Assembly: GCF_025152745.1 (NCBI RefSeq)
Contig: NZ_CP104040.1
Location: 310,001 to 374,000, forward strand
Reading direction: 5' to 3'
DNA: 64,000 bases
Origin: Rhizobium sp. WSM4643
GTDB lineage: Bacteria > Pseudomonadota > Alphaproteobacteria > Rhizobiales > Rhizobiaceae
Shown here piece by piece: positions 7,615 to 18,274 of this stretch (positions are counted from its first letter, which is position 1; each line of letters opens with the position of its first letter). The position numbers were made by a program, and so were the translations under genes. Under the pieces are notes generated by a model. That model made no database searches, was not told the origin of the DNA, and saw only the letters and a program-made list of their open reading frames with translations.

Positions 7615-9249
7615 ATGCCATCAGATCAGGCTCGTGGCGCGCAGGCAGGCAGCTTGCGCGACCGCCTGCGCTTTGCCGGTCTCGATGCCGATCAGTGCGA
7701 GTTGGTGCGCCGTAACCGGCCAGCCCTCGAAGCGCATCTGAAGGCAGGCCTCAGGGACCTCTTCCACAGGTTCCAGTCATTCCCCGACGCCTCGCGCAAT
7801 TTCGAGAGCGATCGCCAGGTCGAGCGGCTGCACGATCTGCAGTCATCGCATTGGGACGTGCTGACGGATGCACGGTTCGACAGCCTCTATGCCGAGCGCG
7901 TCAAGGTTCTCTCCGATACCGAAAGCAAGATGGGTCTTGACCCGCGCTGGCACGTGGCCGGCCATGGCGTCATGCTGGAGCATGTCGTTTCCGGCCTCGC
8001 CGAGCAGATTGCCGGCCGTCCACTGCTGCCGTCGGCCAAACGCCGCACCCGTGAGATCTCCGATCTGATGACAGCGATCATCCGTATCGTCATGGTCGAT
8101 GTGGAAATTGCCGTCTCGCTTCGCTTCAATGCGCTGCGTGCCGGGGAGCAGCGCGCGCTCGCCGATCAGCGCGCCGACAACGAAGCCGAGATCGCCCGGA
8201 TATTCGGCGACGTCATCGAAGGCCTGTCCGCACGCGACCTGACGCGACGCGCGCCTGTCGACGGCGATGGCGCCTATGGCGGGATCGCCGCCGCGCTGAA
8301 CGGCGCGTTGGACGGCCTCCAGGCCGAGTTCACCGCCATTACCGAGCGCACGGTCAAGGCCGAAGCGGCGACGGGCGCGCTTGCCGGTCTGTCACGGCAG
8401 TTTGCCGGCACGGCTTCCGGCCAGGCCGAGCGGCTGCAGCTTTCCGCCGCGGCCCTTGCCGGCATCGCCGGTAGCGTCCGCGATGGCGCCGCCGACAGCC
8501 GCGCTGCCCAACAAGCGGCCGCCACGACGCGCGCTGTCGTCGAGGAAAGCGGCGAGGTCGTCGGCCGCGCGATCAGCGCCATGGCCGATATCGAGCAGTC
8601 GGCCGAAAAGATCGGCCAGATCATCGGTGCGATCGACGAGATCGCCTTCCAGACCAATCTCCTGGCGCTGAATGCCGGCATCGAAGCTGCTCGCGCCGGC
8701 GATTCCGGCCGCGGTTTTGCCGTCGTCGCCCAGGAAGTCCGCGCCCTTGCCCAGCGCTCGGCCGAAGCCGCCCGCGAGATCAAGACGCTGGTGACGACGA
8801 CCAAGGCGCAGGTCGATGCCGGCGTGCAGATGGTCGGCCGCACACAGGATTCGATCGGCAGCATCGTACGTCAGGTCACCGACATCAACGCCGCCATATC
8901 AGGCATCGCCACCCGAACCGGCGAACATGCCGAAAGCCTCGACAGCGTAACAGCCGACATCAAGGGCCTGGGTGGCGAGGTGGCCGATAGTGCCGGCCTT
9001 GCGGAGCGCTCGGCTGAAGGCGCCGACCACCTCCACGCCGTCATTCTCGAACTCGGCCAGACGATTCGCGAATTCCGCATCGCCCGGGAAAACGCCGCTG
9101 TCGGGCGCCCTGCGCCGGTTCGCGTCACGCCGCCGCGCGCCATCGAGGTCGCCGCTCGTCCGGCACTGGCCGAGGACGGATACGAAAATGACGATTTTGG
9201 CCTTCCGCAGCCCTTCGCAAGCGTCGGACGTGGGCGGAATGTTTACTAA
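7615..9249 (+). CDS. icpA: Soluble globin-coupled chemoreceptor IcpA
   Basis: A cytoplasmic methyl-accepting protein of 544 residues and first gene of the che operon, as in other rhizobia. Residues ~20-175 resemble the protoglobin sensor of globin-coupled receptors (MGLDPRW at 106-112). The rest is a coiled-coil signalling domain with the conserved hairpin tip ([20 protein letters not shown], then [18 protein letters not shown]) that contacts CheA and CheW. There is no membrane span and no C-terminal CheR-tethering pentapeptide. The expected haem-proximal histidine before the MGLDPRW block appears to be E103; H113 and H117 are nearby. I chose ATG 7615 (GAGG five bases upstream) over TTG 7603. 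Confidence 0.9.
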   Translation: MPSDQARGAQAGSLRDRLRFAGLDADQCELVRRNRPALEAHLKAGLRDLFHRFQSFPDASRNFESDRQVERLHDLQSSHWDVLTDARFDSLYAERVKVLSDTESKMGLDPRWHVAGHGVMLEHVVSGLAEQIAGRPLLPSAKRRTREISDLMTAIIRIVMVDVEIAVSLRFNALRAGEQRALADQRADNEAEIARIFGDVIEGLSARDLTRRAPVDGDGAYGGIAAALNGALDGLQAEFTAITERTVKAEAATGALAGLSRQFAGTASGQAERLQLSAAALAGIAGSVRDGAADSRAAQQAAATTRAVVEESGEVVGRAISAMADIEQSAEKIGQIIGAIDEIAFQTNLLALNAGIEAARAGDSGRGFAVVAQEVRALAQRSAEAAREIKTLVTTTKAQVDAGVQMVGRTQDSIGSIVRQVTDINAAISGIATRTGEHAESLDSVTADIKGLGGEVADSAGLAERSAEGADHLHAVILELGQTIREFRIARENAAVGRPAPVRVTPPRAIEVAARPALAEDGYENDDFGLPQPFASVGRGRNVY

Positions 9250-9312
9250 CCTATCGGATGATCGCCTCAGCTCGTCTTCTCGGGCCGGGGATAAGGGGAC
9301 AAGGAAAAGCTG

Positions 9313-9609
9313 ATGGCAGCAAAGAAGAGTGGCAAGACGCTGGATTTGACAGCGGTGCTCGACCTCAACGAGGCTTCCGCCTTGCGCGACAAACTCCTCT
9401 CTCTCAGGGGTAGCGGTCTTTCGATAGACGCTTCCGGCGTTGAACGGATCGGTGCTCTTTGCGCCCAGGTTCTGATGTCCGCCGAGAAGACCTGGGAGCA
9501 GGACAAGCAGCCGTTCACCTTCACCAAGGTGTCCGACGCATTTCAGAAAACCATGCAGTTGGTGGGCGTCAATATTGACCACCTGCTTGCCAAGGAGATT
9601 CGGCAATGA
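9313..9609 (+). CDS. cheS: CheS, STAS-domain protein aiding CheY1-P removal
   Basis: A 98-residue single STAS-domain protein (DLTAVLDLNEASALRDKL, LSIDASGVERIGALCAQVL). In Sinorhizobium meliloti the gene at this position, CheS, binds CheA and speeds loss of phosphate from the sink regulator CheY1; the same role is inferred here from position, size and fold. The stop overlaps the cheY1 start in ATGA, indicating translational coupling with its functional partner. The start ATG is preceded by AAGGAAAAG. Confidence 0.85.
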   Translation: MAAKKSGKTLDLTAVLDLNEASALRDKLLSLRGSGLSIDASGVERIGALCAQVLMSAEKTWEQDKQPFTFTKVSDAFQKTMQLVGVNIDHLLAKEIRQ

Positions 9610-9971
9610 AGAAAAAAGTGCTGACCGTGGATGATTCCCGCACCATCCGAAACATGCTTCTCGTGACGCTGAACAATGCCGGCTTCGAGACCATCCAGGC
9701 GGAAGACGGCATCGAGGGCCTCGAGATCCTCGAAGAGTCCAACCCTGACGTCATCGTGACCGACATCAACATGCCGCGCCTCGACGGTTTCGGCTTCATC
9801 GAAGGTGTCCGCCGCAACGAGAAATATCGGGCGATCCCGATCCTGGTTCTGACCACCGAAAGCGACGCGGAAAAGAAGAACCGCGCCCGCCAGGCCGGTG
9901 CCACGGGCTGGATCGTCAAGCCTTTCGACCCGGCCAAGCTGATCGATGCCATTGAGCGTGTAACCGCTTAA
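9606..9971 (+). CDS. cheY1: Chemotaxis response regulator CheY1
   Basis: A 121-residue receiver domain with the complete active site: D9/D10 (TVDDSRTIR), phospho-acceptor D53 (VTDINMPRLDG), T83/T84 and K105 (IVKPFD). In rhizobia CheY1 does not act mainly at the motor but as a phosphate sink that takes phosphate back from CheY2 via CheA, because these species lack CheZ. The role is transferred by gene order. Confidence 0.93.
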   Translation: MKKKVLTVDDSRTIRNMLLVTLNNAGFETIQAEDGIEGLEILEESNPDVIVTDINMPRLDGFGFIEGVRRNEKYRAIPILVLTTESDAEKKNRARQAGATGWIVKPFDPAKLIDAIERVTA

Positions 9972-9988
9972 ACCCAGGATTTGCTCCT

Positions 9989-12265
9989 ATGGATATGAAC
10001 GAAATCAAAGAGATCTTTTTCCAGGAGTGCGAGGAACAGCTCGCCGAGTTGGAATCCGGTCTTCTGAAAATGAATGATGGCGATCGCGATCCGGAAACCG
10101 TCAATGCGGTGTTCCGTGCCGTGCATTCGATCAAGGGTGGCGCCGGCGCCTTCGGCCTTGACGATCTGGTAGCCTTCGCCCATGTCTTCGAGACCACTCT
10201 CGATTGCGTTCGATCCAACAAGCTTGAGCCGAACCAGGATGTCCTGAAGGTGATGCTGAAGTCGGCCGACGTGCTCGCCGACCTGACGAACGTTGCGCGC
10301 GACGGCGGCAGCGTCGATGAAAGCCGCAGCCGCGGCCTCGTCAGGGAGCTCGAGGCATTGGCCAACGGTGAAATGCCGTCTCCCTCGGCGTCAGCCGAGG
10401 CGCCTGCGCCGAGGGCCGCCGCAAAGGCCGCTCCGGCGCCGACCCCCAAGCCGACGGACGACAGCGGCTTCCAGCCAGTCCCCTTTTCCTTCGACGATTT
10501 TGGCGGCGAGGACGATGCGGGCAGCATGCCGGCCTATGAAGTCATCTTCAAGCCGCGCTACGAACTCTATTCAAAGGGCAATGACGCCACCCTGCTGCTG
10601 CGTGATCTCTCGCGCCTCGGTGAAATGACGATCTATTGCAATGCGGGTGACCTGCCGGGCCTCGAGGAACTCGATCCGGAAGGCGCTTATTTCTTCTGGA
10701 ACGTCACGATCAAGACGGACAAGGGCGAGGACGCCATTCGCACCGTCTTCGAATTCGCCGAATGGGATTGCGAACTGACGGTGAAGCCGGTCGCAGAAGC
10801 AAGGGCCGACGCGACCAGCAACGACGAACTGCCGATGGTGCCGGTTCCCTTCGATCTGTCGATCCTGGATGAAACGGGCGCAATGGAAGAGGCTTCCGCC
10901 TCAGACGCGCGCGCCGAAGAGACGGCTGCAGCAGTTGCCGCCGCTGAGACTGCCTCCAACGTCACGCAGATGGTCGCCGCCCGCGTCGAGAAGAAGGAAT
11001 CGGCAGCCGCCGCAGCGGCCGCTGCAAGTGCTGCCGCCCAGAACAATGCCGCCGGTGCCGGCCAGACGATCCGCGTCGATCTCGACCGTGTCGACCGCCT
11101 GATCAACCTCGTCGGCGAATTGGTCATCAACCAGGCGATGCTGTCGCAGAGCGTCATCGAGAACGACACGACCGGCACCTCCTCGATCAATATGGGCCTC
11201 GAGGAGCTGCAGCAGCTCACCCGCGAGATCCAGGACTCGGTCATGGCGATCCGCGCGCAGCCGGTAAAGCCGGTCTTCCAGCGCATGTCGCGCATCGTCC
11301 GCGAAATCGCCGACATGACCGGCAAGTCGATCCGCCTGATCACCGAAGGTGAAAACACCGAAGTCGACAAGACGGTCATCGACAAGCTGGCCGAGCCGCT
11401 GACTCACATGATCCGCAACGCCGTCGACCACGGCATCGAAACGCCCGAAAAGCGTGCAGCCGCCGGCAAGAACACCGAGGGCACGGTCCGCCTCACCGCC
11501 AAGCATCGTTCTGGACGCATCCTGATCGAGCTTGCCGACGACGGCGCCGGCATCAACCGCGAGAAGGTCCGCCAGAAGGCGATCGACAACGACCTCATCC
11601 CGGCCGATTCCAACCTGTCCGACGAGGAAATCGACAACCTGATCTTCCTGCCGGGCTTCTCGACGGCCGACAAGATCTCCGACATTTCCGGCCGCGGCGT
11701 CGGCATGGACGTCGTCAAGCGCTCGATCCAGGCGCTTGGCGGCCGCATCAACATCACCTCGAAACCGGGCCACGGCTCGGTCTTCACCATGAGCCTGCCG
11801 CTGACGCTCGCCGTCCTCGACGGCATGGTGGTCACCGTCGCCGGCCAGACGCTGGTCGTGCCGCTGACGGCAATCGTCGAAACCCTGCAGCCGGAAGCTG
11901 CCGCGATCCACTCCTTCGGTGCGAACCACCGGCTGATCTCGATCCGCAACAGCTTTTGCCCGCTGGTCGATGTCGGCCGCATCCTGAACTTCCGCGCCAC
12001 CCAGGCCAATCCGGTCGAGGGCGTGGCGCTTCTGGTGGAATCCGAAGGCGGCGGCCAGCGGGCTCTGATGGTCGATGCCATTCAGGGTCAGCGCCAGGTG
12101 GTCATCAAGAGCCTGGAAGCGAACTACACCCATGTGCCGGGCATTGCCGCCGCCACCATTCTCGGTGACGGCCGCGTCGCTCTCATCCTCGATGTCGACG
12201 CGGTTGTCGGCGCCTCGCGCGGCCAGTCGCTCAAAGCGGAAATGTCGCTAGCAGCGGTGGGATAA
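9989..12265 (+). CDS. cheA: Chemotaxis histidine kinase CheA
   Basis: A 758-residue kinase. The P1 Hpt domain has H46 in [14 protein letters not shown]. An Ala/Pro-rich linker and P2-like regulator-binding region fill about 130-350, with a very Ala-rich stretch near 330-355. P3 dimerisation follows. The P4 ATPase has an N-box near 471 ([12 protein letters not shown]), G1 (DDGAGIN) and G2 near 569 ([10 protein letters not shown]). A CheW-like P5 domain lies at about 620-750. All catalytic elements are present. It receives signals from IcpA and transmembrane receptors encoded elsewhere and phosphorylates CheY1, CheY2 and CheB. cheW follows after 4 bases. Confidence 0.97.
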   Translation: MDMNEIKEIFFQECEEQLAELESGLLKMNDGDRDPETVNAVFRAVHSIKGGAGAFGLDDLVAFAHVFETTLDCVRSNKLEPNQDVLKVMLKSADVLADLTNVARDGGSVDESRSRGLVRELEALANGEMPSPSASAEAPAPRAAAKAAPAPTPKPTDDSGFQPVPFSFDDFGGEDDAGSMPAYEVIFKPRYELYSKGNDATLLLRDLSRLGEMTIYCNAGDLPGLEELDPEGAYFFWNVTIKTDKGEDAIRTVFEFAEWDCELTVKPVAEARADATSNDELPMVPVPFDLSILDETGAMEEASASDARAEETAAAVAAAETASNVTQMVAARVEKKESAAAAAAAASAAAQNNAAGAGQTIRVDLDRVDRLINLVGELVINQAMLSQSVIENDTTGTSSINMGLEELQQLTREIQDSVMAIRAQPVKPVFQRMSRIVREIADMTGKSIRLITEGENTEVDKTVIDKLAEPLTHMIRNAVDHGIETPEKRAAAGKNTEGTVRLTAKHRSGRILIELADDGAGINREKVRQKAIDNDLIPADSNLSDEEIDNLIFLPGFSTADKISDISGRGVGMDVVKRSIQALGGRINITSKPGHGSVFTMSLPLTLAVLDGMVVTVAGQTLVVPLTAIVETLQPEAAAIHSFGANHRLISIRNSFCPLVDVGRILNFRATQANPVEGVALLVESEGGGQRALMVDAIQGQRQVVIKSLEANYTHVPGIAAATILGDGRVALILDVDAVVGASRGQSLKAEMSLAAVG

Positions 12266-12269
12266 GCGA

Positions 12270-12737
12270 ATGTCGTACACGGTAAAAAATCTGAACGAGG
12301 GGGATCGCGAGCTGATCGCGTTCCGCATCGGGGATCAGGAATTTTGCGTGAACATCATGTCGGTTCGCGAAATCCGGGGCTGGACCCCGGCGACCGCGAT
12401 GCCGCATTCGCCTGGCTATATGCTGGGTGTCATCAACCTGCGCGGCGCGGTGCTGCCGATCATCGATCTTGCGGCCCGGCTCGGCATGAAGCCGGCTGAT
12501 CCGACCGCCCGTCATGTCATCATCGTCGCCCAGGTCTGGCGTAAGGTCGTCGGCCTGCTGGTCGACGCCGTTTCCGATATCCTGACGGTGACCGACGAAA
12601 CCATCCAGCCGACGCCCGAAATCTCCTCCGAACTCGAGCGTCAATTTGCCCGCGGCATTCTCGCGATCGAGAAGCGCATGATCTGCCTGATCGAACTCGA
12701 ATCCCTCTTTCCAGAGACCGAAAGCGAAGCCGCATGA
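12270..12737 (+). CDS. cheW: Chemotaxis adaptor CheW
   Basis: A 155-residue CheW-domain protein ([40 protein letters not shown]) that links receptors to CheA in the signalling array. It lies in the operon between cheA and cheR; its TGA overlaps the cheR ATG by four bases (ATGA). Confidence 0.96.
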   Translation: MSYTVKNLNEGDRELIAFRIGDQEFCVNIMSVREIRGWTPATAMPHSPGYMLGVINLRGAVLPIIDLAARLGMKPADPTARHVIIVAQVWRKVVGLLVDAVSDILTVTDETIQPTPEISSELERQFARGILAIEKRMICLIELESLFPETESEAA

Positions 12738-13642
12738 GTGTAATGGGCGCAAAAGATCAGAGACAGGGATCCGACGAGGTCCTGGCGAGCGGAGAATATC
12801 CGCTGACGCGCCGCGACCTCACTGAGATCGCCGCAATGATCTATTCGGATGCCGGCATCTTCCTCAACGAGACGAAGGCGTCGCTCGTCTATTCGCGCCT
12901 GTCGAAGCATATCCGCAATCTCGGTCTGTCCGGCTTCCGGGAATATTGCGACCTCGTCGCTTCGCCGGCCGGCGCCGCACCGCGCCGCGAGATGCTTTCG
13001 CACCTGACCACCAATTTTACCCGCTTCTTCCGCGAGAACCACCATTTCGACCACCTGCGCGACCATGTCCTGCCGGAACTTCTGCAGCGCGCGAGATCGG
13101 GCGGCAGAGTGCGCATCTGGTCGGCCGCCTCCTCCGACGGGCAGGAGCCCTATTCGATCGCGCTGACGGTGCTGTCGCTGATGCCGAATGTCGCGGACTA
13201 CGACTTCAAGATCCTGGCAACCGACATCGACCCGAAGATCCTCGCGATTGCCCGGGCCGGCGCCTATGACGAGAGCGCGCTCGAAACCGTTTCGCCGGCC
13301 ATGCGCAAGCAATGGTTCAGCGAAGTCGAGGTTCAGGGCCGCAGGAAGTTTCAGGTCGACGAGCGCGTAAAGCGGCTGATCACCTACAACGAGCTGAACC
13401 TGATGGCGCAATGGCCGTTCAAGGGAAAGTTCGACGTCATCTTCTGCCGCAACGTCGTCATCTATTTCGACGAGCCGACGCAGATGAAGATCTGGCAGCG
13501 TTTCGCCGGCCTGCTGCCGGAAGGCGGCCACCTCTATATCGGCCATTCGGAGCGTGTTTCGGGTGAGGCAAAACACGTCTTCGACAACATCGGCATCACG
13601 ACCTATCGCTATACGGCCAAAGGTCACGGGAGGAAGGCATGA
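12734..13642 (+). CDS. cheR: Chemoreceptor methyltransferase CheR
   Basis: A 302-residue S-adenosylmethionine-dependent methyltransferase that methylates receptor glutamates for adaptation. It has the CheR N-terminal helical domain ([15 protein letters not shown]) and a Rossmann domain with [16 protein letters not shown] as motif I and [15 protein letters not shown] further on. Four-base overlaps with cheW upstream and cheB downstream indicate coupled translation. In S. meliloti CheR is bound by CheT, whose probable counterpart ends this operon. Confidence 0.96.
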   Translation: MSVMGAKDQRQGSDEVLASGEYPLTRRDLTEIAAMIYSDAGIFLNETKASLVYSRLSKHIRNLGLSGFREYCDLVASPAGAAPRREMLSHLTTNFTRFFRENHHFDHLRDHVLPELLQRARSGGRVRIWSAASSDGQEPYSIALTVLSLMPNVADYDFKILATDIDPKILAIARAGAYDESALETVSPAMRKQWFSEVEVQGRRKFQVDERVKRLITYNELNLMAQWPFKGKFDVIFCRNVVIYFDEPTQMKIWQRFAGLLPEGGHLYIGHSERVSGEAKHVFDNIGITTYRYTAKGHGRKA

Positions 13643-14679
13643 GCGCTCCGGCAAGGGTTCTCGTTGTTGACGACTCCCCGACAATGCGGGGCCTGATCAC
13701 CGCTGTGCTGAGTTCAGACCCTGAGGTCAACGTCATCGGCCAGGCCGGCGACGCGTTGGAGGCGCGCGAGGCAATCAAGCGGCTGAACCCCGACGTCTTG
13801 ACGCTCGACATCGAGATGCCGAACATGAACGGTCTCGATTTTCTCGAAAAGATCATGACGCTGCGTCCGATGCCGGTGATCATGGTATCCACAATGACCC
13901 ATCGCGGCGCCGAGGCGACGCTTGCGGCGCTGGAGATCGGGGCGTTCGACTGCGTCGGCAAGCCGGCTCCGGGGGAAACCAGGCCCTTCGGCGACCTCGC
14001 CGAGAAGGTCAAGGCCGCCGCGCGCACGCAACGCCAGTATTCCCAGCCTGTTGCCGCTGTGCCACCGCCCTCGGTCGCCGATTTCCGCGTCGGCCGCAAG
14101 ATCGTCGCGATCGGCTCGTCGACCGGCGGCGTCGAGGCGCTGATTGCCGTGCTGCAGAAATTCCCGGCGAACTGCCCGCCGACCGTCATCACCCAGCATA
14201 TGCCGCCGACCTTCACCAAGAGCTTCGCCGAACGGCTGAACCGCCTCTGTGCGCCGGTGGTGCAGGAAGCGACCGATGGTGCCCGTCTCGAAATCGGCAA
14301 GATCTATCTGGCACCCGGCGGAGAGCGTCATCTGCAGGTCAGCGGTGCCTCGGCGCCGTGCTGCCGTCTCATCGACCGTGCGCCGGTCAACGGTCACCGT
14401 CCCTCGGTGGACGTACTTTTCGATTCGGTCGCGGAACTGGCGGGCCGCAACGCCGTCGGCGTGATCTTGACCGGCATGGGCCGCGATGGCGCCGCCGGAT
14501 TGTTGAAAATGCGCCACGCCGGCGCCAGAACGCTCGGCCAGAACGAAAAAACCTGTGTCGTTTACGGAATGCCAAGGGTTGCTCACGAACTTGGCGCCGT
14601 TGAGCAGCAGCTTCCGCTGTCTGCCATCGGTGAAGAAATATTGAAAATGACAGCCGCCCGAAAGGAAGGGACCGAATAA
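13639..14679 (+). CDS. cheB: Chemoreceptor methylesterase CheB
   Basis: A 346-residue two-domain enzyme. The N-terminal receiver has acceptor D57 ([12 protein letters not shown]). The C-terminal esterase has the complete catalytic triad: S161 (AIGSSTGG), H187 (ITQHMPP) and D283 (GMGRDGAAG). Phosphorylation by CheA activates it to remove receptor methyl groups, opposing CheR. The linker (130-150) is Pro/Gln-rich. The stop codon is immediately followed by the cheY2 start. Confidence 0.96.
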   Translation: MSAPARVLVVDDSPTMRGLITAVLSSDPEVNVIGQAGDALEAREAIKRLNPDVLTLDIEMPNMNGLDFLEKIMTLRPMPVIMVSTMTHRGAEATLAALEIGAFDCVGKPAPGETRPFGDLAEKVKAAARTQRQYSQPVAAVPPPSVADFRVGRKIVAIGSSTGGVEALIAVLQKFPANCPPTVITQHMPPTFTKSFAERLNRLCAPVVQEATDGARLEIGKIYLAPGGERHLQVSGASAPCCRLIDRAPVNGHRPSVDVLFDSVAELAGRNAVGVILTGMGRDGAAGLLKMRHAGARTLGQNEKTCVVYGMPRVAHELGAVEQQLPLSAIGEEILKMTAARKEGTE

Positions 14680-15069
14680 ATGTCGATCGCGGAGAAAATC
14701 AAAGTTCTGATCGTCGATGATCAGGTAACGAGCCGGTTGCTGCTCAGCGATGCGCTGACCCAGCTCGGTTTCAAGCAGATCACGTCGGCCGGCGACGGCG
14801 AGCAGGGCATGAAGATCATGGCCGAGCAGCCGCACCACCTGGTGATCTCGGACTTCAACATGCCGAAGATGGATGGCATCGGCTTCCTTCAGGCCGTGCG
14901 CACCAACCCGAACACCAAGAAGGCGGCCTTCATCATTCTCACCGCCCAGGGCGACCGCGCACTGGTGCAGAAGGCGGCCCAGCTCGGCGCCAACAACGTG
15001 CTCGCCAAGCCGTTCACGATCGAGAAGATGAAAGCGGCCATCGAAGCCGTGTTTGGAGCCCTGAAATGA
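14680..15069 (+). CDS. cheY2: Chemotaxis response regulator CheY2
   Basis: A 129-residue receiver with an intact site: D13/D14, acceptor D58 ([12 protein letters not shown]), T88 and K110 (VLAKPF). In rhizobia CheY2 is the main output regulator; CheY2-P binds the motor switch and slows rotation rather than reversing it. It is longer than CheY1 and clearly diverged from it. Its TGA overlaps the cheD ATG by four bases. Confidence 0.94.
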   Translation: MSIAEKIKVLIVDDQVTSRLLLSDALTQLGFKQITSAGDGEQGMKIMAEQPHHLVISDFNMPKMDGIGFLQAVRTNPNTKKAAFIILTAQGDRALVQKAAQLGANNVLAKPFTIEKMKAAIEAVFGALK

Positions 15070-15620
15070 TCACTGAGGGGGCAGCCCGCCGCGTGCACAT
15101 CATTCAGGGCGAGTACAAGGTCCTGAACGATCCGAATGCGGTCCTCTCGACCATTCTCGGTTCGTGCGTGGCTGCGTGCCTCAGAGATCCTGTCGCCGGT
15201 GTCGGCGGCATGAACCACTTTTTGCTGCCCGGTTCGGCGACGTCGCCGACAACAGGTGGCGATGCCACGCGGTACGGCGTGCATCTGATGGAACTGCTGA
15301 TCAACGGTCTCCTGAAGCAGGGCGCCCGGCGTGATCGACTGGAGGCAAAGATCTTCGGCGGCGCGAAGACGATCTCGACATTCTCCAATGTCGGTGAGCA
15401 GAACGCGGCCTTCGCCGTGCAGTTCCTGAGGGATGAAGGCATTCCGGTGGTCGGCTCCTCCACAGGCGGAGAGCATGGACGCAAGCTTGAATATTGGCCG
15501 GTCTCCGGTCGTGCCCGGCAATACCCCCTGACCGGTGCCGAAACGCAGAGAACCGTCGCTCTCGAGCAGCGCCCCGCCGCTCCGCAGAAGCCCGTCGAAA
15601 CCAGTATCGAATTTTTTTGA
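15066..15620 (+). CDS. cheD: Chemoreceptor glutamine deamidase CheD
   Basis: A 184-residue CheD-family enzyme that converts receptor glutamines to glutamates. The catalytic cysteine C34 ([12 protein letters not shown]) and histidine H51 ([10 protein letters not shown]) are visible. The C-terminal extension (about 150-184) is charged and proline-containing, longer than in minimal CheD proteins. No cheC is present, as is usual in this group. Confidence 0.94.
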   Translation: MITEGAARRVHIIQGEYKVLNDPNAVLSTILGSCVAACLRDPVAGVGGMNHFLLPGSATSPTTGGDATRYGVHLMELLINGLLKQGARRDRLEAKIFGGAKTISTFSNVGEQNAAFAVQFLRDEGIPVVGSSTGGEHGRKLEYWPVSGRARQYPLTGAETQRTVALEQRPAAPQKPVETSIEFF

Positions 15621-15636
15621 TGGCGAGGATTTTCAT

Positions 15637-16026
15637 ATGACATTTACCCAGATGATGGAGCCGCCTGCGCCTGTCGAAGCGCTGAGCGACATCCTGATGC
15701 GCATCGTGTCCGAACTGCACGATGTCGCCTATCTCATCGAGCGTATCGAGCCGCAGCTTCTCGACCTCGGCGGCGCCGAAATCCTAAACTCGCCGGATGC
15801 CATGAAGGTCATGCAGGGCATCGATCTGGCCGTGCAGAAATCGCGCGGCCTTGCCGAATTCATCGACACCATCACCGGCGAAATCCCGCACGGCTGGGCA
15901 GTCGACGTCGCGACCGCGCTCAGCCTCGTCAAGCTGGCCGAGATGCAGAAGGCATTGGGCGGCGCTACGCGCCACGGCCACTCCCAGCCATTGAGCAAGG
16001 CCGCCGGCGACTTCGATTTCTTCTAG
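15637..16026 (+). CDS. cheT: CheT, last gene of the che operon
   Basis: A 129-residue protein with amphipathic helices (ALSDILMRIVSELHDVAYL, ALSLVKLAEMQKALGG) and an acidic-aromatic end (DFDFF). The position directly after cheD and the size match CheT of S. meliloti, which binds CheR and contributes to adaptation and signal termination. I chose ATG 15637 behind GCGAGGAT; the frame is open 34 codons further but overlaps cheD. Its short four-helix look and closing aromatic/acidic residues loosely recall a CheZ-type phosphatase or a docking peptide; that is inference. Confidence 0.75.
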   Translation: MTFTQMMEPPAPVEALSDILMRIVSELHDVAYLIERIEPQLLDLGGAEILNSPDAMKVMQGIDLAVQKSRGLAEFIDTITGEIPHGWAVDVATALSLVKLAEMQKALGGATRHGHSQPLSKAAGDFDFF

Positions 16027-16137
16027 GGCCTTTTCGGCCCGCACCCGCTTCACGAAACGCTCGCACAAGTTTCGCCGACTATTCGTCAGATGAGGCAATA
16101 AGCCTGCTTTGTCTTTGACGGATTGTGCGAGAACAGA

Positions 16138-17829
16138 ATGAATCTGTTAAATCAATTAGTTCAGATCTTTAAGAACTTCGGTTCCCTTGGCCGAACACGC
16201 CTGATGATTCTCGGAGGCGTCGGTGCCGTCTCCATCGCAATCGTCCTTGCGGCCGCCCTTTTCGTCAACAAGCCGGCACAGGAAACGCTCTACGTCGGTC
16301 TGGACTCGCCGGATCTCAACCAGATCAGCATGGCGCTTGCCGAAGCCAACGTCGATTTCCAGGTCGGCACGGACGGCTCCAGCATCAGCGTCCCCGCGGG
16401 GATGACGGGCAAGGCCCGGCTGATGCTCGCCGAGCGCGGCCTGCCGAACAGCGCCAACGCCGGTTACGAACTCTTCGACAATGTCGGCTCCCTCGGCCTG
16501 ACCTCCTTCATGCAGGAGGTGACGCGGGTTCGCGCTCTGGAAGGCGAAATCGCCCGCACCATCCAGTCGATCTCGGGTATAACGGCCGCACGCGTCCATA
16601 TCGTCATGCCGGAGGTCGGGAACTTCCGGAAGGCGGAGCAGAAACCGACTGCCTCCGTCATGATTCGCGCCACCGCCACAACTGGACGCAGCGCAGCGAC
16701 CTCGATTCGCCACCTCGTCGCCTCGGCCGTGCCGGGGCTTGACGTCGATGACGTGACCATTCTCGATTCCGCCGGCCAGCTGCTCGCTTCCGGCGACGAG
16801 GCGAGCAACAGCTCGCTGAATCGTTCGCTCAACATCGTCCAGAACGTTCAGCAGGAAGTCGAATCCAACATCGACAAGGCGCTGGCACCCTTCCTCGGCA
16901 TGGACAACTTCCGCTCCAGCGTCACCGCCGATCTCAACACCGACGCCCAGCAGATCCAGGAAACGACCTACGATCCCGAATCCAAGGTCGAACGCTCGGT
17001 TCGCTCGACGAAGGAAGCCCAGCAGTCGCAGCAGAAGCAGTCCGATAGCGCGACGACGGTCGAGCAGAACATTCCGCAGGCGGCCCCTGCGGCGGGCGGT
17101 TCCGCCGGGCCCGAATCGCAGGACAAATCCGACAAGCGCGAAGAGCAGACCAACTACGAAATCAACAGCAGGACAACGGCGACGACCCGCAACAGCTATA
17201 AGGTCGAGAAGCTTTCGATCGCTGTCGTGGTCAACAAGGGCCGCATCGCCAAGATGGTCGGAGAACCCGCCGACCAGACCAAGGTCGACGCCTATCTTGC
17301 CGAAATGCAGAAGATCGTCGCCTCGGCGGCCGGCATCGACGCCAAGCGCGGCGACGTCGTCACCGTCACGGCCATGGACTTCCTCGAGAACCAGCTGCTC
17401 GAAGACGCCACCGGTGGTGTCCGCGTCATGGACATGCTGAGCCGCAACCTTGCCGGCATCATCAACTCGCTCGCCTTTGTCGTGGTCGCCTTCGTGGTCG
17501 TCTGGATGGGCCTGCGGCCTCTGGTGCGTAGCGTCAGCGGCAACGGCAGCTCTACGGCTTTCGGCGACGCCACGCCGGATGCGGCCGGCCTCGAACTTCC
17601 GGACTTCGCGCCGGCATCGGGAGCAGCCGGGGGCGCTCTCATGGACGGCTTCGGGTCCGATTTCGGCTTCGACAGTACCGAGGACCTGCTCAGCCTCGGC
17701 GACGACGACGGAAACTTCAATCGGCGCGTCAAGGAAGGCCCGGAACGCAAGCTTTCCCGGATGGTCGAGATCAACGAGGAACGCGCCGCGAAAATCCTCA
17801 GGAAATGGGCGATCGACGACGCAGCATAA
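16138..17829 (+). CDS. fliF: Flagellar MS-ring protein FliF
   Basis: A 563-residue MS-ring subunit with two membrane spans (about 20-43 and 440-460, INSLAFVVVAFVVVWMGL). Between them lies the periplasmic YscJ-like and ring-building region (NAGYELFDNVGSLGLTSFMQ, ARVHIVMPE), including a Ser/Gln-rich loop around 280-330. The cytoplasmic C-terminus (ERKLSRMVEINEERAAKILR) is the FliG-binding tail. The start is ATG 16138; a TTG five codons earlier is less likely. It begins 111 bp after cheT and may be cotranscribed with the che operon; a strong terminator follows. Confidence 0.96.
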   Translation: MNLLNQLVQIFKNFGSLGRTRLMILGGVGAVSIAIVLAAALFVNKPAQETLYVGLDSPDLNQISMALAEANVDFQVGTDGSSISVPAGMTGKARLMLAERGLPNSANAGYELFDNVGSLGLTSFMQEVTRVRALEGEIARTIQSISGITAARVHIVMPEVGNFRKAEQKPTASVMIRATATTGRSAATSIRHLVASAVPGLDVDDVTILDSAGQLLASGDEASNSSLNRSLNIVQNVQQEVESNIDKALAPFLGMDNFRSSVTADLNTDAQQIQETTYDPESKVERSVRSTKEAQQSQQKQSDSATTVEQNIPQAAPAAGGSAGPESQDKSDKREEQTNYEINSRTTATTRNSYKVEKLSIAVVVNKGRIAKMVGEPADQTKVDAYLAEMQKIVASAAGIDAKRGDVVTVTAMDFLENQLLEDATGGVRVMDMLSRNLAGIINSLAFVVVAFVVVWMGLRPLVRSVSGNGSSTAFGDATPDAAGLELPDFAPASGAAGGALMDGFGSDFGFDSTEDLLSLGDDDGNFNRRVKEGPERKLSRMVEINEERAAKILRKWAIDDAA

Positions 17830-17835
17830 AGGAAA

Positions 17836-17857
17836 GGCCGGGCAACCGGCCTTTTTT
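17836..17857 (+). terminator. Intrinsic terminator after fliF
   Basis: GGCCGG (17836-17841), loop GCAA, CCGGCC (17846-17851), then six T. A textbook rho-independent terminator 7 bp after the fliF stop, so visN needs its own promoter. Confidence 0.9.
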
Positions 17858-18274
17858 CGTCGGTACCGAAGCTTGATTCCCTAACCGCGCATTGCTGAAA
17901 AGCCCTGACGGGAGCTGCGAGAGACTAGGCACGACAATCAGGGCCTGGAATTCGAATAAGACGATAGACCCGACCCGCGAAATGCGCCTGTAGGGCGAAA
18001 CGATGAGATCGACTCGCGTAAAACGCGAAGCAAGTTGCGGTTCCGCCAGAATCACCTTAGCCTCCCTCTATCTTGAAGGCTGGAATGAATGGTCGAATCA
18101 GTGCATTGGCGACTGCGAAAGTAAATCCCTAGAAGTCGGAGATGGTGATTTGCATCGACCGGCTTACCCTTGGGTGATTCGAAATGGGATTCGAGTGGGA
18201 CTTGAGTTGAATCCCTTACAGAAAAATTGCTGTTGCACCGAGTTCGATCGTTTCTCAGCCGCAGGACATTGCCA
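17858..18274 (+). promoter_or_regulatory. visN upstream region
   Basis: About 417 bp between the fliF terminator and visN with no convincing gene. It should hold the visNR promoter. An inverted repeat GGGATTC (18186-18192) / GAATCCC (18209-18215), centres 23 bp apart, is a possible operator about 60-90 bp before the start codon. No other motif was recognised. Confidence 0.4.
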
